A DNA stretch of 19,618 nucleotides from Phormidesmis priestleyi (GCA_003242115.1 QBMP01000006.1:1-19618); one strand, 5' to 3'; shown: positions 6,334 through 14,491, counted from the stretch's first letter. A program made the numbers and translations. Notes: generated by a model not told the origin, from the letters alone.

Positions 6334-8613
6334 TTACGCCATTCCCGAGTCGCCTTGGAAGTATTGCTGAAGCTCCAGTAGAACGACTTTCGCTGCGAAG
6401 TATTTAGCCTTCTTTTTCTGGGAAGACGTGGCCTCACCACTGAAGCGCTTTCCTTCAGCCCAAACGGTACAGGTACAAATAAACTCAGGCGTCTCTCCCA
6501 CAAACTCATACGCCGGTAGATCCCACCCCAGTGTTTGACAGAGCTGCTGCAAAAAACCAATAAACTTCTGCCCGTCCTTGAGCTGCTTTTGCAGGAGAGG
6601 GTGCGATACCGATACTGTGGCTTGGGCCGCTTGAGTCTCCTGCGCTTCAACCGTATCTGTTGCCGATAGCTCCGGCTGTTCGATCTCCACTCGCTCACCA
6701 GATTGAAACCAGCTTTGAAGCTGGATTAACGTCGCTTTCGCCGCAATATGTTTGGCTTGCTTTTTCTGAGCGGTTATCCCTTTCCCACTAAAGGACTGCC
6801 CCTGAACCACCACCGTGCAAGTGCAGACAAACTCAGGACTTGCTCCCGTGAATTGGTACGCTGGCAACGGCCATCCCAGTGACTGAGATAGTTCTTGCAA
6901 AAGACCTACAAAGTTCTGCCCGTCTTCGAGCGGACTACTCAGAGTCGGATGAACTGCGAGATCTGGTATTTGAGCAGGCTCAGTGGTTTCAGGCTGGGAT
7001 GTTGAGATTGCTGGCAGCTTTGGCCGTTGCCGTTGCGCTGGCGACACCAGCTCATCTGAGACAAAGGCTTTAAGCCAGTTCAGACAGGCTAAATGGCGAG
7101 CCGTCTGTTTACGCTGACTTTGAGCAGGAGATCGCGTGGTGGTGATTTGCCCCGCTCGCGATACTTCGACCCAGAAAAGAAAGGGGGGCATGTCCTGGCC
7201 TGCTTCCACATAGTCTAGCTGTTCCCACGAAGGCTCTTGGTCGATGGACAGGACAAGCACACTGGTTGCATCTTCTGGGCATTGCTGAAGTACGGCTAAG
7301 ATTCGGTGCTGTAGGGTCAGATCTCCGCTGTGAATCAGCATTAAGGACAAGGACTGGATGGAAAGCTGCTCCTGCTCTAAACGCATCATGGCCGCTGCTT
7401 GAATCGGCTCAAAGTTATCCTCTTTGGCGGCATGTTTGACGATATGGCCAAACTCCTTGTCCGAGAGGGCGACTAGGGCGGCTGTCGCCTCGGTTCCTTC
7501 GATCTGTTTTTGGTAGCTGCGCTGGCTGCGCTCTTTGTAAAATTCTTTGGTTTCAGTGTCATCTTCTTGGGTCAGGGTGGCGATGTAGGTGCAAAGCTGC
7601 TCTAGTTCAACCTTGCGATAAGGGTGAGGCTGCTCGTGGAGCAGGGCTTTGATAATGCGATGATTGAGCAAGTCAGCCAGACGGCGAATCGGGCTGGTGC
7701 AGTGGCAATAGGCGGTAAGGTTTAGGGCAAAGTGGCCAATTAAGGTGGGATTGTACTCGGCTTTGTTCAACCAGTTCTGAAGTTTTTGACGGATGAGTTC
7801 CATGCTGCCGGTCGTCAGCAGCGCCTGCATGATCTGCTCGCGTTCGGGGGCGATGGTTCTCGCCGTATGATTACGATAGAGGGCCAACACGTCTCGTTCG
7901 GCAAACCAATGAGCCACGGCGCGATTGGCCAATATCATAAATTCTTGAATAATCATCTGGGCATGAAAGAGCTTGCCATCAGGAATCGTCGCGACTCCGT
8001 TTTCATCAATCCAAAACCCTGATGCATTAAACAGCCCGCCGATGGCACCTTGGTTGCGGCGCTCTTGATTGAGCCGTTCAGCCCAGGTTTGGCAGAGCTG
8101 CAACAATTCAGAGAAGGGATGCACCGGACTCTGACATACCCGGTCTGCTTCCTCGTAGGAAAACCGTTTGGCACTGATGATCCAGGATTCAAAGATTTCG
8201 GTGGTCTGAATTTCGGCCTGATGGTTCAAGGTGACTCGAATTGTCAGGGTGGGGCGAGGTTGCCCCTCTAGCAGGCTGAGCTTATCCTCGGACAGCGCGT
8301 GAGGCAGCATGGGGATATTGCCGCGACTCAAGTAACGGGTTTGGGTGCGCGCTAAGGCAACTTTATCCAAGGTGCTGCCAACGGTAACCAGCTCTGCCAC
8401 ATCTGCGATATGGATAGAGGCGATCGCTCCCGTGGGCGTTGCTTCGAGGTAGATGGCGTCATCGAGGTCTTGGGAGGTCGGGCCATCGATGGTTATGCCT
8501 TGCACCTGGGGGCGTTGCCACAGGATGTCAGGTAGGGTGAGGGCTTCGGCCTGGGCGATCGCCTGAAACCAAACTTTGCTCGCAGTTTTGGTAGAATTGG
8601 GGGACGTTGCCAT
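6334..8613 (-). CDS. RNB-domain (RNase II/R-type) ribonuclease fused to tandem dsRNA-binding domains
   Basis: This protein probably degrades RNA in the 3'-to-5' direction, with double-stranded RNA recognition. Residues about 38-325 are an RNB domain: IDGPTSQDLDD (42-52) carries the metal-binding aspartates, and CTSPIRRLADLLNHR (305-319) is the second signature. The usual N-terminal cold-shock domains and C-terminal S1 domain are absent. Instead there are two clear dsRNA-binding domains at about 566-636 and 680-752, each with G-W-x-LPAY, a P-EF-CTCTV strand and a Q-KK-AK-AAK helix start. A weaker third copy may lie at about 445-518. The ATG at 8613 is chosen over a TTG at 8619. The start-side intergenic region has been hit by an IS element about 130 bp upstream. 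Domain calls are firm; the cellular role is unknown, and a defence role is inference. Confidence 0.88.
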   Translation of the reverse strand: MATSPNSTKTASKVWFQAIAQAEALTLPDILWQRPQVQGITIDGPTSQDLDDAIYLEATPTGAIASIHIADVAELVTVGSTLDKVALARTQTRYLSRGNIPMLPHALSEDKLSLLEGQPRPTLTIRVTLNHQAEIQTTEIFESWIISAKRFSYEEADRVCQSPVHPFSELLQLCQTWAERLNQERRNQGAIGGLFNASGFWIDENGVATIPDGKLFHAQMIIQEFMILANRAVAHWFAERDVLALYRNHTARTIAPEREQIMQALLTTGSMELIRQKLQNWLNKAEYNPTLIGHFALNLTAYCHCTSPIRRLADLLNHRIIKALLHEQPHPYRKVELEQLCTYIATLTQEDDTETKEFYKERSQRSYQKQIEGTEATAALVALSDKEFGHIVKHAAKEDNFEPIQAAAMMRLEQEQLSIQSLSLMLIHSGDLTLQHRILAVLQQCPEDATSVLVLSIDQEPSWEQLDYVEAGQDMPPFLFWVEVSRAGQITTTRSPAQSQRKQTARHLACLNWLKAFVSDELVSPAQRQRPKLPAISTSQPETTEPAQIPDLAVHPTLSSPLEDGQNFVGLLQELSQSLGWPLPAYQFTGASPEFVCTCTVVVQGQSFSGKGITAQKKQAKHIAAKATLIQLQSWFQSGERVEIEQPELSATDTVEAQETQAAQATVSVSHPLLQKQLKDGQKFIGFLQQLCQTLGWDLPAYEFVGETPEFICTCTVWAEGKRFSGEATSSQKKKAKYFAAKVVLLELQQYFQGDSGMA

Positions 8614-8744
8614 GCTCAAGACGCTAGTCAGTGGGATCAGACACTACATGAATAGCTACTCTGATGGCTACTCATGGTGAATCTTAGCTTGACCATAACG
8701 GCTGCAAGCTTCAAAAAATATGCTCGTTGGCGAATTAAATGGTA

Positions 8745-8753
8745 CGTATAAAC
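8745..8753. repeat. 9-bp target-site duplication, left copy
   Basis: CGTATAAAC directly precedes the IS left end and is repeated exactly at 9831-9839, directly after its right end. Nine base pairs is typical of the IS903 group of IS5. Confidence 0.93.
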
Positions 8754-9830
8754 GGCTTTGTTGCACCAATATGAAAAGAGTACTGTTATTCTAGCAAACC
8801 CTCTTATCGAGGGCTGTTGGCTGGTTAGCAGGCATAGCTATCCGGCTTAGCAACTTGAATCATTCGGTTGAGCACCAGACATTGCACCTTCAACTCGTTC
8901 ACTTGTCGGTTCATTTTGCGTGATGAGACTTTGCCGCCGAAGGCAGTTTTGAACCGAAACATCGTGGTTTCAGCTAGCGAACGACGATGGTAATTAATCA
9001 AACGCTTCCACTTAGCCCTTCCCACCAGACGAATCTTTCGCAGGTTCTCATCTCTGGGATGCCGAGGCGTCTTGCGGTTACCGTGAAACCATATCTTCGC
9101 GTTCCGCTGCGGTGGAATACCCGCTATCGCACCCCTTTCGTCAATGTAGTCATAGCAAGCAGCCGTGTCATAGGCTCCGTCAGCATCTACCTGAGAAATG
9201 GGGTCGGCAATCTCATCAAGGAGTTCACCGAGAACCTCGCTATCGTGGCAACTGTTATCGGTGACAACCCCTGATAGAATTTCGCCTGTCGCCTCATCGA
9301 CGGCTAGATGTAGCTTGCGCCACGTCCGCCGTTTGCTGATGCCGTGCTGCCGGGTTTTCCACTCCCCTTCGCCGTAAACTTTGATGCCGGTACTATCAAT
9401 GACGACATGGCGCTTCCCGCCAGTCGGCTTGACGGGCAACTCGACCTCTAGCCGCTTCAGCCTTCTCGATAGGGTGGTGTGGTCTGGCACACTCAGCTCT
9501 ACCTTCATCAGCTTAAAAATAGACTCCACAAAACCGCACAGGGCACGACCGGGCAGACTCATCACGCTCTTCAGGCTCACCATCGTCACCATCGCCTGAT
9601 TGCTGTAGGTTGCCGTCGCCCCTGGCTTTCCCGTCTTTTGCTTCACTTCCCAGTTGGCTAGGATGTCTGGCGATATCCAAAAAGTCAGACTTCCTCTTTG
9701 CTTCAGTCCCTTGTTATACTCTGACCAGTTACGGATGCGGTATTGGCTCATCAGTTTAGCTTTTTGTGTCGTTACTTAAAACTTACCGTGCCTTACCCCG
9801 TTCGTAACACCCTATTTGTGCAACAACGCC
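8754..9830 (-). mobile_element. Complete IS5-family (IS903-type) insertion sequence, 1077 bp
   Basis: The left end reads GGCTTTGTTGCACCAATATG and the right end, inverted, GGCGTTGTTGCACAAATAGG: 17 of 20 match. Both start with the GGC-TTGTTGCA pattern of IS903-like elements. Perfect 9-bp duplications flank it. It holds one intact transposase gene on the minus strand. It has inserted between the PARIS-like gene and the RNB-dsRBD gene, both also on the minus strand, and separates what was once a gap of about 225 bp. Intact ends and gene suggest a recent, possibly still mobile copy. Confidence 0.95.
8825..9751 (-). CDS. IS5-family DDE transposase
   Basis: The 308-aa enzyme catalyses cut-and-paste or replicative movement of the surrounding IS. 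The DDE catalytic triad is visible as D119 in VVIDSTGIKV, D191 in VDADGAYD and E261 in RRSLAETTMFRFK. The RNase H-like fold and the Y-(2)-R-(3)-E-type signature around the last residue fit IS5/IS903. The N-terminal half carries the helix-turn-helix-like NQAMVTMVSL and PDHTTLSRRLKRL segments. The length is usual for the group and no stop or frameshift is present, so it appears functional. The ATG at 9751 begins about 80 bp inside the right IS end, leaving room for its promoter. Confidence 0.96.
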   Translation of the reverse strand: MSQYRIRNWSEYNKGLKQRGSLTFWISPDILANWEVKQKTGKPGATATYSNQAMVTMVSLKSVMSLPGRALCGFVESIFKLMKVELSVPDHTTLSRRLKRLEVELPVKPTGGKRHVVIDSTGIKVYGEGEWKTRQHGISKRRTWRKLHLAVDEATGEILSGVVTDNSCHDSEVLGELLDEIADPISQVDADGAYDTAACYDYIDERGAIAGIPPQRNAKIWFHGNRKTPRHPRDENLRKIRLVGRAKWKRLINYHRRSLAETTMFRFKTAFGGKVSSRKMNRQVNELKVQCLVLNRMIQVAKPDSYAC

Positions 9831-9839
9831 CGTATAAAC
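9831..9839. repeat. 9-bp target-site duplication, right copy
   Basis: This exact copy of CGTATAAAC directly follows the IS right end and matches 8745-8753. Confidence 0.93.
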
Positions 9840-9932
9840 TATAAAACTAACAACCATTTTTTTGATTGAGGGAATGTGATCGCATGGATTCTTTCGCGGT
9901 TACCTTGTTCTGAACTAGCCTGCTGGTAAATT

Positions 9933-11579
9933 CTATTCATTCAACTCATCGAAAAAATCGTTAAGAAATGGTTTTAAAGCATTTTTTACAATCTGCCCAT
10001 GTTCACTCTTAAGCAGACGAATCACTAACGGCTGAAGTTCTTTGGCTTTCAATCCCAAAGTGCCGCTGATTTGATCCGGTAGAGACTTGCGATTGTATAA
10101 CCTCAAAAGGGCGTCATAGTCCTCATGATCAATAATTTGCTGAAATTTAGATTCTACGTCGTTGTAGATTGCGTCGATGTTGACGTCATTAATAGTTGAT
10201 TGCAAGGCTGTTTTGATATTGTCTTTCCCCTTAGTATGACTATTAAAAGTGCTCAGCAGAAACTGAATCTCATTCGTTGTCCGAAGTGACACCTGCGTCT
10301 CAAACTCATCTTTAAGTCTAGAAAATAGGTAATCAGAAATTTTTTCAAAATCCTCTTCTGCATTCCTGCCCAAATGATTGCTAATGCACTCTAATATCTG
10401 CCGCGTACAAAATAAATTCTCAACTTCAGCTACCCCTAAGACAAATACTGACTTTTTTCTTAGAGCTTCTATTTCTTGCTCTGTTCTTCTATCTCTATCG
10501 ACTATGCCATATACGTCTAAATGATGAAGCTGTGAATTGCTCTTAAATGCTTTTACTGATTGAATAACTTGTGTGCATGATCCAACTGGAATGATTAAAA
10601 ATTCGGGTAAAAGCTCGCGATATAAGCTCGCATCAAAGCTACCGTTATCGCCTTCTACAAAAACTACTGATTTCCTGCTGCCAAGAACTTCAAGTAGTAA
10701 GTCATCTGGTAGATTTTCGTCATCTTCGATCAATTCCCAATCCCAGTTTTTTCCATCGAATGATTTAAGCCAAATTTTCTGCGCAGTGGTCATTGCAGCG
10801 GCGAAATCAACATCATGCGTTAAGTAGATAAAAAGGCAATCCGGTCGGAGGCTTTCAATTCTGTTCCATAATCGTGCCTGGATTGACTTATGCAAATGCA
10901 GCTCGGGTTCATCTATTACTATGATTCCATCTTCCAGCGCAGAAAGGCACTGTCCAATTAAGTAAAAGATGGCACGTTCTCCATCGCTCATTTCGGAAGA
11001 TCTGTATGGCTCTGAATCAGATTTTTTGAGCTTAGTTTGAATTCTCTGTCCTCCTATCACCAGTGATCTATGAGGAAGAATTTCTTCCCACACTTTCTTA
11101 ACGAGATCCAGTTTTGTTTTTGATATTTCTATTTTGTTAATAGCGTTCTTCGACTGTTCGCGATACTTGACGCTCTCTTCACTGTGGTCAGACAGCAGAT
11201 AAATCATGAGCTGCTCATAATCACTTTGAAGAAAAATAGCAGGCTTTTGCTGCCATTTATGACTAATTTTATTGCTGTTATGTTGAATGCTGGTGTAACT
11301 ATCCTGGTGTAATCCATACAGAAGCATGTTTTTAGCTATCTCTACTGAAGTAGAGCTTATCGAGTCAGGCATTGATAGTGCCCTATGTGCAGATACTCGA
11401 TAGACCTTTTCCTTTTCCGCTGAACAATTTTCTATCCATGATCCAAGGCGTGTCTTACCAGTTCCATTAGCACCAACAATCATTAAGCTTTTCTCAGTCC
11501 TAATAACTTCACCATTATTTGAATTTGCAAAATAATCCTCATTCAGATGCGGCAATGTAACCTGAAATTTCTTTTCCAT
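9933..11579 (-). CDS. AAA ATPase fused to a DUF4435/TOPRIM domain; PARIS-like anti-phage protein
   Basis: The 548-aa protein has an ABC/AAA-type ATPase half and a TOPRIM-like nuclease half. Seen in the ATPase: Walker A GANGTGKT (36-43), signature-like SDGERA (about 198-203), Walker B IIVIDEPELHLH (about 219-230) and a switch histidine in YLTHD. Seen in the DUF4435 part: VVFVEGDNGS (E309) and YGIVDRDRR (D361, D363), then a VAEVENLF acidic motif near 383-390. PARIS consists of AriA (ATPase) and AriB (DUF4435 TOPRIM nuclease), and single-chain fusions are known. The ATG at 11579 is preferred over the GTG just before it. It lies alone, divergent from the 549-aa membrane protein, and an IS has landed 93 bp past its stop. 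AT-rich codon use and the absence of HIP1 sites suggest transfer. The domains are firm; assignment to PARIS rather than a related AAA-DUF4435 family is probable only. Confidence 0.82.
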   Translation of the reverse strand: MEKKFQVTLPHLNEDYFANSNNGEVIRTEKSLMIVGANGTGKTRLGSWIENCSAEKEKVYRVSAHRALSMPDSISSTSVEIAKNMLLYGLHQDSYTSIQHNSNKISHKWQQKPAIFLQSDYEQLMIYLLSDHSEESVKYREQSKNAINKIEISKTKLDLVKKVWEEILPHRSLVIGGQRIQTKLKKSDSEPYRSSEMSDGERAIFYLIGQCLSALEDGIIVIDEPELHLHKSIQARLWNRIESLRPDCLFIYLTHDVDFAAAMTTAQKIWLKSFDGKNWDWELIEDDENLPDDLLLEVLGSRKSVVFVEGDNGSFDASLYRELLPEFLIIPVGSCTQVIQSVKAFKSNSQLHHLDVYGIVDRDRRTEQEIEALRKKSVFVLGVAEVENLFCTRQILECISNHLGRNAEEDFEKISDYLFSRLKDEFETQVSLRTTNEIQFLLSTFNSHTKGKDNIKTALQSTINDVNIDAIYNDVESKFQQIIDHEDYDALLRLYNRKSLPDQISGTLGLKAKELQPLVIRLLKSEHGQIVKNALKPFLNDFFDELNE

Positions 11580-11758
11580 CACATATTTTTTGTATCAGTT
11601 TTAGTAATTAATAAATGCTCTAGTTTTTATGATAGCTACCATTAAGTTAAACTGGGTTAGCTAGTCATTTTAAAGCGGATTTATTAAGCGAGTGTGATCG
11701 AAATTGTAGATTCAATAATTTGATCTAGAGGCTTCGCCAGCGCACTCAAACCTATCAG

Positions 11759-11899
11759 CCCTCGGTTCGCTAACGCTATCAGTAGCGTTTTTCATCTTCA
11801 AGCGATCTATCTATAGCGTATAACTATCTATTATACCGCTATCCATAGTAGGTACTTGAGAAACCAGGCACTACCTGTGAAAAATGAGCGAACCGAGGG
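11759..11899. mobile_element. 141-bp MITE-like element with 13-bp terminal inverted repeats
   Basis: CCCTCGGTTCGCT (11759-11771) recurs exactly inverted at 11887-11899. TATCAG lies directly outside both ends (11753-11758 and 11900-11905), which looks like a 6-bp target duplication. Inside there are two more hairpins: AACGCTA/TAGCGTT with loop TCAG (11772-11789), and ATAGCGTATA with TATACCGCTAT (11813-11842, one bulge). It has no coding capacity. A caution is that TATCAG also occurs a third time inside the element, so the flanking copies may be partly coincidental. Confidence 0.62.
11772..11792 (+). terminator. Terminator-like hairpin inside the 141-bp element
   Basis: The 7-bp perfect stem AACGCTA/TAGCGTT with a TCAG tetraloop is followed by further T's (11788-11792). 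It has the form of an intrinsic terminator for rightward transcription, though no rightward gene lies before it. Confidence 0.45.
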
Positions 11900-12461
11900 T
11901 ATCAGCAGTCGCTAACTTCAAAATGGTTCATTTGCAGATTATACTTCGAGAGCGATCAGGCAAGTCTGAATGACTGCATTTCTTTCTGAGGTAGCATCTC
12001 CATGCGTCCAGCCGCCTTACCCGCCGTCGCTAACCTATTTTTTACTACTCGTAAAGAGATTGGAATCAAAGTGCTTGTACGTGTCGCCCTGAGCAGAAAT
12101 TTGACAAACAAGTGTTAGGCTAATCCTAAGTTTATCTACCGGCAAAGCCGAAAGGCACAACTAGTCTCCGATGAGTCTTTCTCGTTCTCCTCTCATGGAT
12201 TCCCGACGATTGCATGATGTGTTTTTAAGAAACGTTTCTGGCGTCATAGGACAAGAGCGATCATACTGCATAGGCCGCTAATTTCCTGATAAAGCTCTCT
12301 AAGCAAATAGTAGAACGCTCCCCTAACCTCTTACAAGTCGTATTTATAATGAAGAGCACTTCAAGGAAGGAAACCAGATTTCAAGCAGGAGCGAAGACTC
12401 AGCTCTTTTCTTTCCCTGCCTGAATGGTCAGCGCTAGAAGGATAGAAGCCTCGGTTTTTCA

Positions 12462-12489
12462 CTTGCTAGAAGGGGCACAGCAATATAAT
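12462..12489 (+). promoter_or_regulatory. Probable promoter of the 549-aa membrane protein gene
   Basis: A perfect TATAAT (12484-12489) follows CTTGCT (12462-12467) with a 16-bp spacer. A start point 6-8 nt further on would fall within a few bases of the ATG at 12499. No ribosome-binding site is visible, so a leaderless or nearly leaderless transcript is possible. Confidence 0.45.
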
Positions 12490-12498
12490 TAATTTAAT

Positions 12499-14148
12499 AT
12501 GTCTACAGCAGAAAGAGCAGACAAACATGCGAATACAGAAGAAAAGCCTCCGCTCCAAGGAATTGAGATGCACTCGGTAGGGTACTTCTCATCTGATTTC
12601 TTAATTCGCCATGAAACATATGAGAAGCCACTCAACATCTTCGAGCCTGCACCTGAATACACAGACAACATTAACATCCTCTCTCGACCCGCTCATGTCT
12701 TTCGCAACTCCCCAGCGACTTTTGAAAAACTAAGGCTAAGCGCTCTTAAAGAAGAAGCCTTTATAGAAGTGAAAATCCTTGAAAAGCAGTCAGATTTAGG
12801 ACTGCCTTGCTACTTTTATGCAAAACATAAATCGGGTGAGGAAGTTTTCTATGATGGCATTATCTTCAGAATAACCTTCAAAGTAACTGACGTAGAATTT
12901 TATTTAGAAGACGCCCAAGCGTTAACAGGTTATCCTCGTCATCCGATAGCAATGACACCCTTTTCTCGAAGTCTAAATAGAGCTGTACCTGACTTTTCTG
13001 GAAGACAATATGTGTTTCGCAACTTCAACGCAGCGTCAACAACAAACTGGCGTAGTTTAGGCATTAACGCATCAGAAGAAGTAGCACTACGTATCAGCTT
13101 AAACGATCCTAACTTCATTACAGTTACTAACCTCACGCATGTTGAAGAGGGAAAAAACTATGCTTTCTACATAGGTTCACGTTCTACAGTGTTAGAGCTT
13201 CACGCACATGATCTATATCTAACGTTTGAGATTGATAGATGGAAGAGATGGCTTCAGGAAAAAACTCAACGAGCTACGATATGTACTGAGAATGCATATG
13301 ATGCGTTCTCGGCACTCGCAACGTCCTTCTGGCACATCCGTAGCAAATTCAGAACCTGGGAAAAATCCAAAGCAGGGTTTACGTATATCCTCCAAGAACT
13401 ACCCATTATAGGGAGCTATGGTCTCCTTATTGAAGCGTACGAAAGGATAGCGGAGTCCAGATGGGGATGTACCAATGGGATAAAGCAGATATTTCTAAGC
13501 GATGAGGATGAATATACTGCTCGTTCAGCTATCTCCAAATGGACGCCTTATTTCTACGAAGGAGAGGTAGAAAATAATTGTCTTACCAAATTATCAGAAG
13601 AACCAGCTATCCCCGGATATGTAGGCAGTATAGAGCTTCTCAAATCTGCTATTTCTGAGCTAGAAAAGACCGTGACTCGGAGCTTTACTTTGAACAAAGA
13701 TCTTTTTGCCTCAGCTCAAACAGAGTTCTCTGTCTACTCGCTCTGGTTAGCACTCGCAGCAATCTTGATTTCGGGCGTTCTTCAGGCTCTGCCTTCTCTT
13801 CTTTCACCTATCCTTGCTGAACGTGATAGTAACTTTATACTATCTACGGAGGAAGTTAAGCGTGTTGAACTAGAATCTCAGATTATGAGATCTAGTCAAC
13901 AGGAAACTGATCTGACAACTATCAGACTGGTTGAACAGGAACGATACGTTGTCAGAATATTCTCTTCAGGTAGCGACCTCTTGATGAATGTCTACGATAA
14001 GAAAAGTCAGTCAACTCTGCTAGAGAACGCTGCTACCGTAGCTGAGCAAACAAGCAAAGGACTTCGATACACAAGCTTAAACGGACAGATAGTAGTAGAG
14101 GCAACAGAACCACCTGTCTTGTTGATAGACGGAAAATTAGAGCAGTAG
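12499..14148 (+). CDS. Unrecognised 549-aa protein with one C-terminal membrane segment
   Basis: I do not recognise this protein. Residues 1 to about 400 are soluble: the first 250 look beta-rich with many aromatic and charged residues, and about 250-400 look helical (EIDRWKRWLQEKTQR, then AFSALATSFWHIRSKFRTW). One hydrophobic segment at about 411-433 (SVYSLWLALAAILISGVLQ) is a likely membrane helix, followed by a charged stretch and a small beta-rich tail (about 465-549). No nuclease, ATPase or protease motif is visible. It has a good -10 box right before the ATG and no ribosome-binding site. Codon use is AT-rich and without HIP1, like the PARIS-like gene. Its stop is 7 bp before the methyltransferase remnant, as if its arrival removed that gene's front half. 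A membrane-linked defence effector is a guess from context. Confidence 0.8.
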   Translation: MSTAERADKHANTEEKPPLQGIEMHSVGYFSSDFLIRHETYEKPLNIFEPAPEYTDNINILSRPAHVFRNSPATFEKLRLSALKEEAFIEVKILEKQSDLGLPCYFYAKHKSGEEVFYDGIIFRITFKVTDVEFYLEDAQALTGYPRHPIAMTPFSRSLNRAVPDFSGRQYVFRNFNAASTTNWRSLGINASEEVALRISLNDPNFITVTNLTHVEEGKNYAFYIGSRSTVLELHAHDLYLTFEIDRWKRWLQEKTQRATICTENAYDAFSALATSFWHIRSKFRTWEKSKAGFTYILQELPIIGSYGLLIEAYERIAESRWGCTNGIKQIFLSDEDEYTARSAISKWTPYFYEGEVENNCLTKLSEEPAIPGYVGSIELLKSAISELEKTVTRSFTLNKDLFASAQTEFSVYSLWLALAAILISGVLQALPSLLSPILAERDSNFILSTEEVKRVELESQIMRSSQQETDLTTIRLVEQERYVVRIFSSGSDLLMNVYDKKSQSTLLENAATVAEQTSKGLRYTSLNGQIVVEATEPPVLLIDGKLEQ

Positions 14149-14155
14149 CGTTCTA

Positions 14156-14491
14156 ATGAACTATACCAGTGTGCCATATATCCTCAAGGTATTGAATACG
14201 CTGTTTTAGGATGATTTGCGATCGCAATTAGAGGCGGCAGAGGACAATGGCCGCAAGCTACTAAACTTGTGCCAGCGAATGGCCCGCATTCGTGTTCTCA
14301 ATCCTGCCTGTGGCTCTGGTAATTCCCCCATCATCGCCTGCAAGAAAATGCGAGTCATTGAAGAGGAGGTTAACCGCCGCCGTGGTGAGTCCGGTTGTCG
14401 CTCTGACATTCCGCTGACTAATTTTTGGGGTATTAAATTACGTTACGGCTCTGCTGGATTTATCAAGGGTCTATTAATTGACGCATTTTGA
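14156..14491 (+). pseudogene. Remnant of an MmeI-type adenine DNA methyltransferase gene
   Basis: From about 14159 the frame reads NYTSVPYILKVLNTLF, then a TAG stop at 14207-14209, then DDLRSQLEAAEDNGRKLLNL and MARIRVLNPACGSGNSPIIA, followed by NRRRGESGCRSDIPLTNF. This is the region around SAM-binding motif I of COG1002/MmeI-like class I methyltransferases, where HYTS(x)PNI-LKVL, LFLDDLR and VLDPACGSGNFL are expected. The stop replaces a leucine codon, motif I has D-to-N and F-to-S changes, and the catalytic NPP(Y/F) motif and everything after are gone. Similarity ends near 14440 and the frame stops at 14491. It probably once served with the DUF499 ATPase that follows. Confidence 0.82.

Larger units (their letters stand above)
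11580..12498. other. 919-bp spacer between two divergent genes
   Basis: I see no gene in either direction. It contains the 141-bp MITE-like element (11759-11899) with a terminator-like hairpin, a small TTAGG/CCTAA stem near 12116-12130, and a likely promoter next to the right-hand gene. The length is generous for a promoter region, and a lost gene or further relics could be hidden here. Confidence 0.55.

Noticed and set aside
12101..12106. Consensus -35 box TTGACA
   Set aside because: No acceptable -10 box lies 15-19 bp downstream.
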